Positions 29,706 to 38,024 of a stretch of 64,000 bases of DNA are shown here, one piece after another; within the stretch, counting starts at the first letter, position 1; each line of letters starts with the position of its first letter. The DNA is taken from contig NZ_LBIC01000003.1 in assembly GCF_001005725.1 (NCBI RefSeq), positions 62,001 through 126,000 on the forward strand, given 5' to 3'. The stretch is from Sphingobium chungbukense (GTDB lineage Bacteria; Pseudomonadota; Alphaproteobacteria; Sphingomonadales; Sphingomonadaceae). A model generated the notes under the pieces. The model saw nothing but the letters and a program-made list of their open reading frames with translations, was not told the origin of the DNA and ran no database searches. A program made the position numbers and the translations under genes.

Positions 29706-30150
29706 CCGCGCCGGGTCCCGAACCTGGGCCGGGCAAGGCGGCGATGAGCGCCGCCAGCCCGGCTCTGTCGCGCGCCGCGTCAGCCAGGCTGTGGCGATCC
29801 AGTACGGCCAGGAACGCGGCGGTCGCTTCCCGCAATATGCCGGACAGGCCGCAGGCTGCGCGGATGGCGCAGGAGCCGCAATCGGCCATGTTCATGTCGG
29901 GTTCCGTGTGGCGGATGACCTCGCCCAATTTGATCGCGTCGCTGGGACGGGCGAGGACGAACCCGCCGCCGCGCCCACGCTGGGTGTCCAGGAAACCGCC
30001 TTGGCCGAGATGATGAACGACCTTCATCAGATGATTGCGCGAGAGGCCGTAGGCATCCGCGATTTCGGGGATGGTCGCCCGGCCGGTGGGAGCGACCGCG
30101 AGATGGATCAGGACGCGCAGGGCATAGTCGGTGTGGCGGGTCAATTGCAT
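29686..30150 (-). CDS. nsrR: Rrf2-family transcriptional regulator, NsrR-type
   Basis: A 154-residue Rrf2 regulator starting MQLTRHTDYALRVLIHLA, with the winged helix-turn-helix IPEIADAYGLSRNHLMKVVH and the wing RGRGGGFVLARPSDAIKLG. Three conserved Cys in ADCGSCAIRAACGL are the iron-sulfur cluster ligands of NsrR, the nitric oxide sensor. The divergent gene is a globin and the gap holds two sequences similar to the NsrR box, so the NsrR assignment is well supported by context. The start is the ATG at 30150, which has the standard N-terminus. IscR-type function is less likely given the box sequence. Confidence 0.88.
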   Translation of the reverse strand: MQLTRHTDYALRVLIHLAVAPTGRATIPEIADAYGLSRNHLMKVVHHLGQGGFLDTQRGRGGGFVLARPSDAIKLGEVIRHTEPDMNMADCGSCAIRAACGLSGILREATAAFLAVLDRHSLADAARDRAGLAALIAALPGPGSGPGAVTGACA

Positions 30151-30186
30151 GAATGTAATCGTTAATTGCGCGGCGGTTGATTTTCA

Positions 30187-30209
30187 AACATTCATTCTAT
30201 TTACATCTT
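30187..30209. promoter_or_regulatory. NsrR-like box 1
   Basis: AACATTCATTC, T, ATTTACATCTT forms an 11-1-11 dyad. Compared with the published Escherichia coli-type NsrR consensus (AAGATGCYTTT-N-AAARGCATCTT), each half matches in about 8 of 11 positions. Located between nsrR and the globin gene. Confidence 0.5.
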
Positions 30210-30211
30210 TA

Positions 30212-30234
30212 AACATGCAAAGTAAATGCATCTT
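30212..30234. promoter_or_regulatory. NsrR-like box 2
   Basis: AACATGCAAAG, T, AAATGCATCTT. The right half matches AAARGCATCTT in ten of eleven positions, and the left half is weaker. Its centre is exactly 25 bp from that of box 1. It lies 80 bp upstream of the globin ATG. Confidence 0.6.
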
Positions 30235-30314
30235 TATCGAGTCCCCCTTGTCCGGCGCGGCTTTTTGGCCGGCGGGTCTGGCGCGGCCCGAAACCATTGA
30301 GGAAAGGTGCATAA

Positions 30315-30764
30315 ATGACCCAGTTGACCGCAGACACCATTGCCATCGTCAAGGCGACCGCCCCCGCTCTGCGCAAGCATGGGGTGGAGATCACGACGGC
30401 CATGTATGCGCGGCTGTTTCAGGATGCATCGATCAAGGACATGTTCGACCAGGCCGCGCAGGAAAGCGGCGAGCAGCCCAAGCGGCTGGCGGCGGCGATC
30501 CTGGGCTATGCCGAGAATATCGACAAGTTGCAGGCGCTGGACGGCGCGGTCGCGCGGATGGTGCAGCGCCATGTCGAAACCGGGGTGAAGGCGGAACATT
30601 ATCCCAAGGTGGCCGAGGCATTGCTGCCCGCGATCCGCGACGTGCTGGGCGCGGAGGTGGCGACCGATGCCGTGCTGAACGCCTGGGGGCAGGCCTATTG
30701 GTTTCTTGCCAATATCCTGATCGGCAAGGAAGCGCAGGCCTATGAGGATGCTGAGGCGGCGTGA
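30315..30764 (+). CDS. Single-domain globin related to the flavohaemoglobin haem domain
   Basis: A 149-residue globin resembling the N-terminal domain of Hmp. Residues corresponding to TyrB10 (AMYARLF) and GlnE7 (SGEQPKRLAAAI) are present, and the proximal His is in MVQRHVETGVKAEHY. This is the nitric oxide dioxygenase pocket, but the reductase domain is absent (the protein ends at about residue 149), so an external reductase would be needed. A GAGGAAAGG ribosome-binding site precedes the ATG. The divergent nsrR and the NsrR-like boxes support nitric oxide-inducible expression. Confidence 0.9.
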   Translation: MTQLTADTIAIVKATAPALRKHGVEITTAMYARLFQDASIKDMFDQAAQESGEQPKRLAAAILGYAENIDKLQALDGAVARMVQRHVETGVKAEHYPKVAEALLPAIRDVLGAEVATDAVLNAWGQAYWFLANILIGKEAQAYEDAEAA

Positions 30765-30770
30765 TGGCAG

Positions 30771-30845
30771 TGGAGCCTGCTTCTGCAAGGACAGGAGCAG
30801 GGATCGGGCTTTGGAACTGGGCTCCTGCCTTCGCAGGAGCACGGG
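30771..30845. repeat. Two tandem short hairpin repeats (REP-like)
   Basis: A perfect palindrome GCTCCTGC-CTTC-GCAGGAGC (30821-30840), followed by ACGGG, resembles an imperfect earlier unit (CCTGCTTCTGCAAGGACAGGAGC, about 30775-30798). Units of this kind recur between genes in sphingomonads. It sits between the globin and rsmD stop codons and may also act as a bidirectional terminator. Confidence 0.55.
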
Positions 30846-30854
30846 TTCCTCAAG

Positions 30855-31394
30855 TCAGGCCGTTTCTCTCAGGAGGGTCAGGCGGGCCTTGCCGACGTCG
30901 CGGGTGGCTTGCGTGGTGAAGCCTTTGACTTCCACATCCTCGCGGCGGCCGGTTTCGATGCTGATCCAGGTGGCCGGGCCGGTCCAGCCCAGGCGGCTGA
31001 GCTTGTCGAGCGCCACCATGCCCGCGCCGCTATTGTAGGGCGGGTCCATGAAGATGAGGTCCAGCGGCTTGGCTGCCGGGCCGAGGGAAAGGACGCTGCT
31101 CTGGCGGATGTCGGGGCGAAGGCCGAGCTTGTCGCCGTTCGCCCGGATCGCGTCGAGGGCGGTGCGGTCCTGTTCCACGAAGATGCAGCTTGCCGCGCCG
31201 CGCGAGAGGGCCTCGAAACCGAGCGCGCCGGAACCGGCGAAGAAATCGCCTACGCTGAGCCCTTCGAACGAGCCGATGCGGCTCAGCAGCATGGAGAAGA
31301 GCGTTTCGCGGGTGCGGTCCGCCGTGGGACGGGTGGTATCGCCCTTCGGGGCGGTGAGGGGGCGGCCGCGCCATTGGCCTGCGATGATTCTCAT
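30855..31394 (-). CDS. rsmD: 16S rRNA (guanine966-N2)-methyltransferase
   Basis: A 179-residue Rossmann-fold methyltransferase that modifies G966 of 16S rRNA. It starts MRIIAGQWRGRPLTAPKG, typical of RsmD, with SAM-binding VGDFFAGSGALGFEALSRG at residues about 48-66, and the catalytic IFMDPPYNSG (DPPY) near residue 117. Length is normal. It is in a minus-strand cluster with the RluB-type synthase upstream but separated by about 95 bp containing a repeat. Confidence 0.95.
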   Translation of the reverse strand: MRIIAGQWRGRPLTAPKGDTTRPTADRTRETLFSMLLSRIGSFEGLSVGDFFAGSGALGFEALSRGAASCIFVEQDRTALDAIRANGDKLGLRPDIRQSSVLSLGPAAKPLDLIFMDPPYNSGAGMVALDKLSRLGWTGPATWISIETGRREDVEVKGFTTQATRDVGKARLTLLRETA

Positions 31395-31423
31395 GGGTTG
31401 GCTCGTCTTGGAAAGAAGAAAAG

Positions 31424-31449
31424 CCCTTCGACAGGCTCAGGGCGAACGG
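31424..31449. repeat. Sphingomonad-type intergenic repeat
   Basis: The sequence CCCTTCGACAGGCTCAGGGC followed by GAACGG forms a small hairpin (GCCCT/AGGGC). This motif occurs many times between genes in sphingomonads and other proteobacteria. It lies between rsmD and the pseudouridine synthase. Confidence 0.6.
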
Positions 31450-31488
31450 AGGTGAGGGACGCTCAGCGCCAACAGGGGATAGGGCTTC

Positions 31489-32403
31489 CTAACTAGCCTT
31501 TCCCAAACTCTTGCGGAAGACGATGAGGTCGTGCTGGCGCACTTCCTCCACCGCACCCGACGCCAGTTCGCCCAGATGGAATGGGCCGTAGCTGGTGCGG
31601 ATCAGGCGGTTCACCTGGAGCCCCAGATGTTCCAGCACGCGGCGGACCTCGCGATTCTTCCCCTCGGTCAGGGTCATTTCGATCCACTGGTTGCGGCCGG
31701 TGCGGCGTTCCAGATTGGCCTCGATCCGGCCATAGCGGATGCCGTCGATCTCGAGCCCGTCGAACAGGTCTTCAAGCTGGTTCTGGCTGACTTCACCGAA
31801 GGCGCGGGCGCGGTAGGTGCGCGGCACGCCGGTCGAGGGCAATTCCATCTGACGCTTGAATTCGCCATCGGTGGTGAGCAGCAGCAGCCCTTCGGTCGTC
31901 ATGTCGAGCCGGCCGATCGGCATGACGCGCGGCAGGTCGGCGGGCAGCTTGTCATAGATGGTCGGGCGGCCGCGCGGGTCGCGCTCCGTGGTGAGAAAGC
32001 CCGTGGGTTTGTGGAAGAGGAAGAGGCGCGTCGGAGCAGGGGCCGCGACGGGGGTGCCGTCCACCGCCACGCCATGGAGCGAGGCGAGCAGTGTCGCCGG
32101 GGTCGTGACTGCCTCTCCGTTCAGCGTGATGCGGCCTTCCTCGATCATCCGCTCTATCTCGCGGCGGGATGCGACACCGGCGCGGGCGAGAAGTTTCGCG
32201 ATGCGCTGCGGCTCGTTCTTGCCGCTGGCGGCTGCGGCGGCGCGGGCCGGATGCGGGTTTGCGGCTTTCGCGGAGGCCGGTTTCGCCTTCCTGAAAGGCG
32301 GACGGGCGGGGCGGGAACCGGGAGCGGTTTGAGTGCCGGTCGGGCGCCTGGGGCCGCCGGGGCCTGACCGTCGCGGCGGTCCAGATTTTTTCGGCGGTTC
32401 CAC
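31489..32403 (-). CDS. Pseudouridine synthase, RluB/RsuA family
   Basis: A protein of about 304 residues. Residues 1-70 are a basic, Pro/Ala/Lys/Arg-rich extension, then an S4 domain (IAKLLARAGVASRREIERMI) and the pseudouridine synthase catalytic domain with the Asp in MPIGRLDMTTEGLLLLT. The ending VNRLIRTSYGPFHLGELASG matches the RluB/RluE/RsuA group, which modifies rRNA. I favour the GTG at 32403, preceded by AAAAGGAACG; a TTG is 12 bases upstream. RluB (23S U2605) is the likely function because of the basic extension, but the exact target is not certain. Confidence 0.88.
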   Translation of the reverse strand: MEPPKKSGPPRRSGPGGPRRPTGTQTAPGSRPARPPFRKAKPASAKAANPHPARAAAAASGKNEPQRIAKLLARAGVASRREIERMIEEGRITLNGEAVTTPATLLASLHGVAVDGTPVAAPAPTRLFLFHKPTGFLTTERDPRGRPTIYDKLPADLPRVMPIGRLDMTTEGLLLLTTDGEFKRQMELPSTGVPRTYRARAFGEVSQNQLEDLFDGLEIDGIRYGRIEANLERRTGRNQWIEMTLTEGKNREVRRVLEHLGLQVNRLIRTSYGPFHLGELASGAVEEVRQHDLIVFRKSLGKAS

Positions 32404-32564
32404 GGAAGCGTTCCTTTTCAAAACGGGATGGCATTCCCATATGCGGGGAGCCAGATAATTGACGAATAGTGCTGTCCCTGCGCCTGTGTGCCGGGACGAT
32501 AAGAAACCCGTTTCGGGGGTTGCACGTTGGTCGGCTGAATGGCGCAAATGGGGCGGATCGGCAA

Positions 32565-33023
32565 ATGTTTTTCGGACTGGTCAAAGGGGAAGTCGGGGCG
32601 AAGGGACGCCGGAAGGCCATTCGCAGCGTGCTGGTGGTCGAGGATGAGCCGCTGGTCGCTTTCGACAATGAGCATGTGCTGGAGATGGCGGGTTATCGCG
32701 TGGCCGCGACCGTCGACGAATATACCCATGCCGTCAGCGTCATCGAGGACGAAAATGTCGATCTGGTGATCGCGGATGTGACGCTGCACGGCGAGAGGAC
32801 GGGCATCGATCTGGCCCGCTTCGCCAGCGGAAGAGGGGTTTCGGTACTCTTCGTGACCGGCGCCTGCCCCGTTGATGCGCAGGAGGTGGCCCTGGGCTGT
32901 CTGGCAAAGCCCTATGCGCCGCGCGACCTGCTGGCGGCGGTTGCCGTTGTGGATGCCCTGTTGCGCGGCAAGACGCTGCCGCGGTTTCCGGAAGGATTGC
33001 ATCTGTTCGGGGATGTGGGGTGA
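32565..33023 (+). CDS. Receiver-only response regulator
   Basis: A 152-residue protein with a single receiver (CheY-like) domain and no output domain. The acidic pair VVEDEPLVAFDN, the phospho-accepting Asp in VIADVTLHGERTG, the conserved Thr in LFVTGACP and the Lys in LAKPYAPRDLL are all intact, so it should be phosphorylated. The N-terminal 25 residues (MFFGLVKGEVGAKGRRKAI) are basic and of unknown function. No partner kinase is adjacent. Homologues of this type in alphaproteobacteria act in stress or motility relays. It is followed by a strong terminator. Confidence 0.88.
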   Translation: MFFGLVKGEVGAKGRRKAIRSVLVVEDEPLVAFDNEHVLEMAGYRVAATVDEYTHAVSVIEDENVDLVIADVTLHGERTGIDLARFASGRGVSVLFVTGACPVDAQEVALGCLAKPYAPRDLLAAVAVVDALLRGKTLPRFPEGLHLFGDVG

Positions 33024-33098
33024 GGGTGATATTGGCCGAGAGGGGCGATCCTCCTCATCCAACTCCGCCCAACTCGCTGCGCGAATGAGCCTGCCTAT

Positions 33099-33126
33099 CC
33101 TTCTCCCTCAAGGGAGAAGGTTTTTT
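33099..33126 (+). terminator. Intrinsic terminator after the receiver gene
   Basis: CCTTCTCCCT (33099-33108) pairs perfectly with AGGGAGAAGG (33111-33120) around a two-base loop, followed by TTTTTT. The hairpin sequence also resembles the arms of a large inverted-repeat element at 61313-61457, so it may derive from a repeat family. Confidence 0.75.
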
Positions 33127-33193
33127 GGGGTGGTTGTTTGGGTGGGCTTTGGTCATATGATGCGGGAATGACCATCGGGGGCTTGCCGCATTT

Positions 33194-34510
33194 ATGACTG
33201 AGATCGCAGAGGGTTCGGCGGGCTGGCTGGATGCGGTGAAGCCCTATGTTCAGAAGGCGCCCTTGGGGGCCTTTTTTCTCGGCATATCGTCAGGCTTTCC
33301 CTATGCGATGATCGGCGCGACGCTGACGACGCGGCTGGCGCAGGACGGGATCGACAAGAAGGCGGTGACGGCCTTCACCCTGGCCTTTCTCGTCTATAAT
33401 CTGAAATTTCTGTGGGCCTGGGTGGTCGACGGCGTGCACCTGCCCATCATCGGCCGGTTGGGGCAGCGGGTTTCCTGGCTGATCGTCGCGGGGCTGTTCG
33501 TGATGGCGGCGGTGGCCAATCTGGCGCTGGTCGATCCGGCCACGGGCCTGTTGCAGACGGCCTATGCGGCGATCCTGGTCGGGGTGGCGGGCGCGACCTT
33601 CGACATCGTGATCGATGCCTATCGGATCGAGACCCTGAAGCCGGAGCAATTGGGTGTCGGATCGGGCATGTCGCAATATGGCTGGCGCATCGGGTCGGTG
33701 GCGGCGGGGGCGCTGGCGCTGGTGCTGGCGGCGCGGATCGGATGGCATGGCGCCTATCTGGCCTGTGCGGTCTTCGCTCTGCCCGCGATGCTGACCGGGC
33801 TGGTGCTGGGCGAGCCGGAGCGGCACCGGGAACCGACGGCGCGGCGCGGCATGGGGGAGGTGTGGCAGTCGATCGCCGGGCCGCTGGTGGAGTTTTTCCG
33901 GCGGCGCGGGGCGTGGCTGGTGCTGTTGTTCATCCTGCTGCACAAGATCGGCGATACGCTGGCGAACCTGACCTTCCGCCTGCTGTTCGACGATATGGGC
34001 TACACCAATGACGAGATCGCCATCTATGACGTGGGGATCGGTTTCTGGGCCTATCTGATCGGGATTTTCGTCGGCGGCGTGCTGTACGCGCGAATGGGGA
34101 TGAAGCGGTCGGTGCTGGTCAGCCTGCTGCTGATGGGCGTGTCCAATTTCAGTTTCGCGCTGCTCGCCGCGTTGGGCAAGAGCAATTGGGGCATGGCGGG
34201 AGCCATCGGTTTCGAGAATTTCGCCAGCGGCATTGGTGGCGTGACCGTGGTGGCCTATTTCTCGGCCCTGTGCGACCTGCGCTTCACCGCCGCGCAATAT
34301 GCGCTGATCTCGGCGGCGGCGAGCATCGTCGGGCGGTTCCTGACCGGGACGACGGCGGGTGCGATGATCGAGCGGTTCGGCTATGTCGATTTCTATCTGC
34401 TGACCACGGTGATTTCCCTGCCAGGTATCATCCTGTTCTGGCTGATGATGCGGGCGGGTCTGATCGACGCCAGCGTCGGCAGCGCGGCGAGCGATCAGCC
34501 CGCCGCGTAG
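33194..34510 (+). CDS. ampG: MFS transporter AmpG (muropeptide permease)
   Basis: A 438-residue inner-membrane protein with about twelve helices. AmpG imports anhydro-muropeptides for peptidoglycan recycling and, in many bacteria, AmpC induction. Diagnostic features are GFFLGISSGFPYAMIGATLTT-like helix 1 (GAFFLGISSGFPYAMIG), FTLAFLVYNLKFLWAWVVDG, and DIVIDAYRIETLKPEQLG with the conserved acidic/basic residues in helices 4-5. No AmpC or AmpR is in the window. The stop overlaps the convergent DUF6628-type gene by 16 bp. Confidence 0.92.
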   Translation: MTEIAEGSAGWLDAVKPYVQKAPLGAFFLGISSGFPYAMIGATLTTRLAQDGIDKKAVTAFTLAFLVYNLKFLWAWVVDGVHLPIIGRLGQRVSWLIVAGLFVMAAVANLALVDPATGLLQTAYAAILVGVAGATFDIVIDAYRIETLKPEQLGVGSGMSQYGWRIGSVAAGALALVLAARIGWHGAYLACAVFALPAMLTGLVLGEPERHREPTARRGMGEVWQSIAGPLVEFFRRRGAWLVLLFILLHKIGDTLANLTFRLLFDDMGYTNDEIAIYDVGIGFWAYLIGIFVGGVLYARMGMKRSVLVSLLLMGVSNFSFALLAALGKSNWGMAGAIGFENFASGIGGVTVVAYFSALCDLRFTAAQYALISAAASIVGRFLTGTTAGAMIERFGYVDFYLLTTVISLPGIILFWLMMRAGLIDASVGSAASDQPAA

Positions 34511-34935
34511 AGGTCGAGCGGGCGGCCGAGGTCGCTATGGGCCTGCGCGACGGCTTGCAGGCAGGTGAGGGCGCCCAAAGCGTGATCGTTGCCGAGCAGG
34601 GATGCGACATCGTCATAGGCGGTGCGCGGGCTGCGCCGGGCCGTGCCGATGGCCTTCATCATCAACGCTTCATCGGTCGTCATGCGCGAACAGCAGCAGG
34701 GGGCGATCAATATCTTGCGGCTGGAGGTGCGGGCGAGTTCCAGCATCATCGCGCGCATCAGCACCAGCGGGCGGCGATAGCTGCGGCCGAAAGCGCCCAG
34801 CATCGCATTGGCGGCATGGGCATCGTCGACGCCCGCCATCGCCATGCGGCGCATGACATAGAGGAACAGCCGGTTGCCATAGCCGCCGGGGATCGGGCGG
34901 GGCTGATCGAGGAAAACGGGCTCTCCAATGGCCAT
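34495..34935 (-). CDS. Conserved hypothetical (DUF6628-like)
   Basis: A 146-residue protein with a central segment FGRSYRRPLVLMRAMMLELAR and a Cys-rich turn IAPCCCSRMTTDEALMM. I recall such proteins as DUF6628 in sphingomonads, but that is pattern memory and should be checked. No catalytic motif or membrane helix is obvious. It ends within the end of ampG on the opposite strand and begins 68 bp downstream of folC on the same strand, so it may be the last gene of the trp-accD-folC block. Confidence 0.7.
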   Translation of the reverse strand: MAIGEPVFLDQPRPIPGGYGNRLFLYVMRRMAMAGVDDAHAANAMLGAFGRSYRRPLVLMRAMMLELARTSSRKILIAPCCCSRMTTDEALMMKAIGTARRSPRTAYDDVASLLGNDHALGALTCLQAVAQAHSDLGRPLDLYAAG

Positions 34936-35003
34936 GCGCGGATACCTTTGCCTTTGTCGTTGGAAGGCAAGGATACGCTATTGCGAGTCAATCGCAAGTT
35001 GTT

Positions 35004-36326
35004 TCAGTCGGGATATTGCCCGTTCAACCGCAAAATTTCGCCCGCTAGGTAAAGCGATCCCGCGATCAGCAGCTTGGGCGCGGGATGGGACTGCGCGGCG
35101 ATGGCGGCCACGGCTTCGGTTGCATTGTCGTGTGCGTTGCAGGGGATGCCCCACAGGTCGGCGATGGCGGCGAAGCGTTCCGGCGGGTGATGGTCGTGGC
35201 CGGGTACGGGCAAGGCGTGGATATGGGCGATCCGGCCCGCGAAAGGGACGAGATAGGCGTCCATATCCTTGTTCGACAGCATGCCGATAATGAGCTGGAG
35301 CTTTTGGCCTTCCAGACGCTCGGGCGTGAAGAAGGCGGCGATGGCCTCGCCCGCCCCGGCATTATGGCCGCCGTCCAGCCAGGCTTCGGCGGATTGCGGC
35401 AGCGGGGTGAGCAGCGGGCCGTGGTCGAGCCGTTGCAGGCGGGCGGGCCAATGCGCCCAGAGCGGAGCGGCTTTCAGCGCCGCTTCGCTGACGGGGAGGA
35501 CGCTCTGATGGCGGAGCATGGCGAAGGCCAGGCCGGCGTTCTGCACCTGATGCGCGCCGGAAAGGCGGGGCAGCGGGGTTTCGAGGCGGCCGAGATCGTC
35601 GCGATAATGGAGACGGTCCCGATAAGCCACCGCGTCCCAATTTTCGCCCATGGCCAGCCATTGGGTGCGGTTGCGCGCGGCGGCGTTCAGCATCACGGGG
35701 AAAAGCGAGTCGGCATAGCGCTGCGTCACCAGCGGGGCGCCGGGCTTGGCGATGCCGGTCTTTTCGGCGGCGATTTCCTTGAGGGTGTTGCCCAGGAAAC
35801 TTTGGTGGTCGAGGCCGAGTTGGGCGATGCCGCAGATCGCCGGTTTTTCGATGACGTTGGTGGCGTCGAGGCGGCCGCCAAGGCCCACTTCGATGATGCA
35901 GGCGTCGGCGGGATGCTCGGAGAAGGCGAGGAAGGCCGCAGCGGTAGTGACCTCGAAGAAGCTGGCACCGATCCCCTCCGCCACATCGAGGACGCGGGAG
36001 AGATAATCGGCGAGGGCTTCGTCGGCGATCAGCTTGCCGTTGATGCGGATGCGTTCGTTGAAGCGCACGAGGTGGGGCGAGGTGAAGACGTGGACGCTCT
36101 TGCCGTCGGCTTCGAGCGCGGCGCGCAGGAAGGCGCAGGTCGATCCCTTGCCGTTGGTGCCCGCGACGTGGAAGACGGGGGGGAGCGCGCGGTGCGGGTT
36201 CCCCAGGCGGTCGAGGAGCGAGGTAATGCGCTCCAGGCCCAATATGTCGGCGCCCGGCGACAGGGTCGCGAGGCGATCGAGCTGGGTCTGGACACCCGGA
36301 TCGTCGGAGACGGCGTGGTCGGCCAT
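35004..36326 (-). CDS. folC: Bifunctional folylpolyglutamate/dihydrofolate synthase
   Basis: A 440-residue FolC that adds glutamate to dihydropteroate and to folates. The P-loop-like ATP site is VFHVAGTNGKGSTCAFL at residues about 51-67. FTSPHLVRFNERIRINGK and LGGRLDATNVIEKPAI follow in the usual order, and the C-terminal Rossmann domain has WLDGGHNAGAGEA. Cytoplasmic. It is the last core gene of the lpxL-trpF-trpB-trpA-accD-folC run, starting 19 bp after accD, so it is very probably cotranscribed. Confidence 0.96.
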   Translation of the reverse strand: MADHAVSDDPGVQTQLDRLATLSPGADILGLERITSLLDRLGNPHRALPPVFHVAGTNGKGSTCAFLRAALEADGKSVHVFTSPHLVRFNERIRINGKLIADEALADYLSRVLDVAEGIGASFFEVTTAAAFLAFSEHPADACIIEVGLGGRLDATNVIEKPAICGIAQLGLDHQSFLGNTLKEIAAEKTGIAKPGAPLVTQRYADSLFPVMLNAAARNRTQWLAMGENWDAVAYRDRLHYRDDLGRLETPLPRLSGAHQVQNAGLAFAMLRHQSVLPVSEAALKAAPLWAHWPARLQRLDHGPLLTPLPQSAEAWLDGGHNAGAGEAIAAFFTPERLEGQKLQLIIGMLSNKDMDAYLVPFAGRIAHIHALPVPGHDHHPPERFAAIADLWGIPCNAHDNATEAVAAIAAQSHPAPKLLIAGSLYLAGEILRLNGQYPD

Positions 36327-36345
36327 CGGCGCTTTCCTGGCGAGT

Positions 36346-37197
36346 TTAGGCGGCGGCGCGCGGGGCGAGGTAGCCTATCACCCTCGCCAGCGTGTCGCGC
36401 AACTCGCTGCGGTGGACGACCATGTCGAGCATGCCATGCTCCAGCAGATATTCGGCGCGCTGGAAGCCGTCGGGCAGCTTTTCGCGGATCGTGCTTTCAA
36501 TGACGCGCTGGCCGGCGAAACCGATCAGGGCGTTGGGTTCGGCGATCTGGATGTCGCCCAGCATCGCATAGCTCGCCGTGACGCCGCCGGTGGTAGGGTC
36601 GGTCAGGACCACGATATAGGGCAGGCCCGCCGCGTGCAGCTTCTGGATGGCCACGGTGGAACGGGGCATCTGCATGAGGGAGAGGATGCCCTCCTGCATG
36701 CGCGCGCCGCCCGCTGCGGTGAAGATCACATAGGGGCATTTATGGGCGATGGCTTCGTTGACGCCCTGGATGAAGGCGGCGCCGACGCCCATGCCCATGG
36801 AGCCGCCCATATAGGCGAAATTCTGCACGCCCATGACCAGCGGCACGTCATCGATCGCGCCGCGCGCGTTGATGAGGGCATCCTGATCGCCGGTCGAGGC
36901 GCGGGCGGCCTTGATGCGGTCGGGATAGCGCTTGGAGTCGCGGAATTTGAGCGGGTCTTCCTGCACATGCGGGGTCGGCAGCAGGATGAATCCGGCGTCG
37001 AGTATATGTTCGAAGCGTTCGGACGGGCCGATGCGGCCGTGATGGTCGCAGCGGGGGCAGACCGAGAGATTGTCTTCCCACTCCTTGATGAAGATCATCT
37101 CGGCGCAGGAGGGGCATTTGTGCCAGAGCGTCTCGACCGTGGTTTCCTTCTTGGCGATGAAGGGGATGGCTTTGCGGACGCGGTTGATCCAGCTCAT
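36346..37197 (-). CDS. accD: Acetyl-CoA carboxylase carboxyltransferase subunit beta
   Basis: A 283-residue beta subunit of the carboxyltransferase that makes malonyl-CoA. The N-terminal zinc ribbon is [10 protein letters not shown] with [12 protein letters not shown] about 16 residues later, the CxxC...CxxC pattern of bacterial AccD. The crotonase-fold core has [36 protein letters not shown] and [19 protein letters not shown] chose ATG 37197 ([13 protein letters not shown]), four bases overlapping trpA, because the long upstream frame is Arg-rich shadow of trpA. AccA is elsewhere. Confidence 0.96.
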   Translation of the reverse strand: MSWINRVRKAIPFIAKKETTVETLWHKCPSCAEMIFIKEWEDNLSVCPRCDHHGRIGPSERFEHILDAGFILLPTPHVQEDPLKFRDSKRYPDRIKAARASTGDQDALINARGAIDDVPLVMGVQNFAYMGGSMGMGVGAAFIQGVNEAIAHKCPYVIFTAAGGARMQEGILSLMQMPRSTVAIQKLHAAGLPYIVVLTDPTTGGVTASYAMLGDIQIAEPNALIGFAGQRVIESTIREKLPDGFQRAEYLLEHGMLDMVVHRSELRDTLARVIGYLAPRAAA

Positions 37198-38024
37198 GCT
37201 GCGGTCTCCCGGAAATGAGGGCTGTTGGCGTTGAGCGCGCCGCGCAGGGCGGCGACGAAATCCTTGACGAAGGGCGCGGCGGCGTCGCCGTGCGAGCCGA
37301 TGATGTCGACTATGGCGGACCCTACGACCACGCCGTCGGCGACGCGGCCGATGGCGGCGGCCTGTTCGGCGGAGCGCACGCCGAAGCCGACCGCGATGGG
37401 CAGGTCGGTGGCGGCCTTGAGCCTGGCTACGGCCTGTTCGACGGCGGCCTGGGCGGCCTGTTGCTTGCCGGTGATGCCTGCGACGGCGACATGGTAGAGG
37501 AAGCCGCTGGCGCCGTTCAGCACGGCGGGCAGGCGGGCTGCGTCGGTGGTCGGGGTGGCGAGGCGGATCAGGTGGATGCCCGCTGCTCGCAGGGCCGGGC
37601 CGATTTCGGCATCTTCCTCTGGGGGCACGTCGACGCAGATCACGCCGTCGACGCCTGCGGCCTTGCACTGGTCGGCAAACCATTCGGAACCGCGCACCAG
37701 CATGGGGTTGGCGTAGCCCATCAGGACCAGCGGTGTGTCCGGGTGCTTGGTGCGGAAGGCGGTGGCGAGGGCGAAGATATCCTTCGTTTTCGTACCGGAA
37801 CCGAGGCTGCGCAGGTTGGCGAGTTCGATCGCCGGGCCGTCGGCCATCGGATCGGTGAAGGGCATGCCCAGCTCGATGATGTCCGCGCCGCCCTCTACCA
37901 GTGCGTCGAGAATAAGCGGGGTATCGGCCACGGTCGGGTCGCCCGCCGTCACGAAGGTGACGAGGGCGGCGCGGCCTGCGCTCTTGCAGGCGGCGAAACG
38001 GGCGGAAAGGCGGTCAGTTGTCAT
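37194..38024 (-). CDS. trpA: Tryptophan synthase alpha chain
   Basis: A 276-residue TIM-barrel enzyme that releases indole from indole-3-glycerol phosphate. The active-site Glu is in [18 protein letters not shown], and [10 protein letters not shown] is the second signature. The phosphate-binding region includes [14 protein letters not shown] and [10 protein letters not shown]. Its start overlaps the trpB stop and its stop overlaps the accD start, each by four bases. It works as an alpha2beta2 complex with TrpB. Confidence 0.96.
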   Translation of the reverse strand: MTTDRLSARFAACKSAGRAALVTFVTAGDPTVADTPLILDALVEGGADIIELGMPFTDPMADGPAIELANLRSLGSGTKTKDIFALATAFRTKHPDTPLVLMGYANPMLVRGSEWFADQCKAAGVDGVICVDVPPEEDAEIGPALRAAGIHLIRLATPTTDAARLPAVLNGASGFLYHVAVAGITGKQQAAQAAVEQAVARLKAATDLPIAVGFGVRSAEQAAAIGRVADGVVVGSAIVDIIGSHGDAAAPFVKDFVAALRGALNANSPHFRETAA

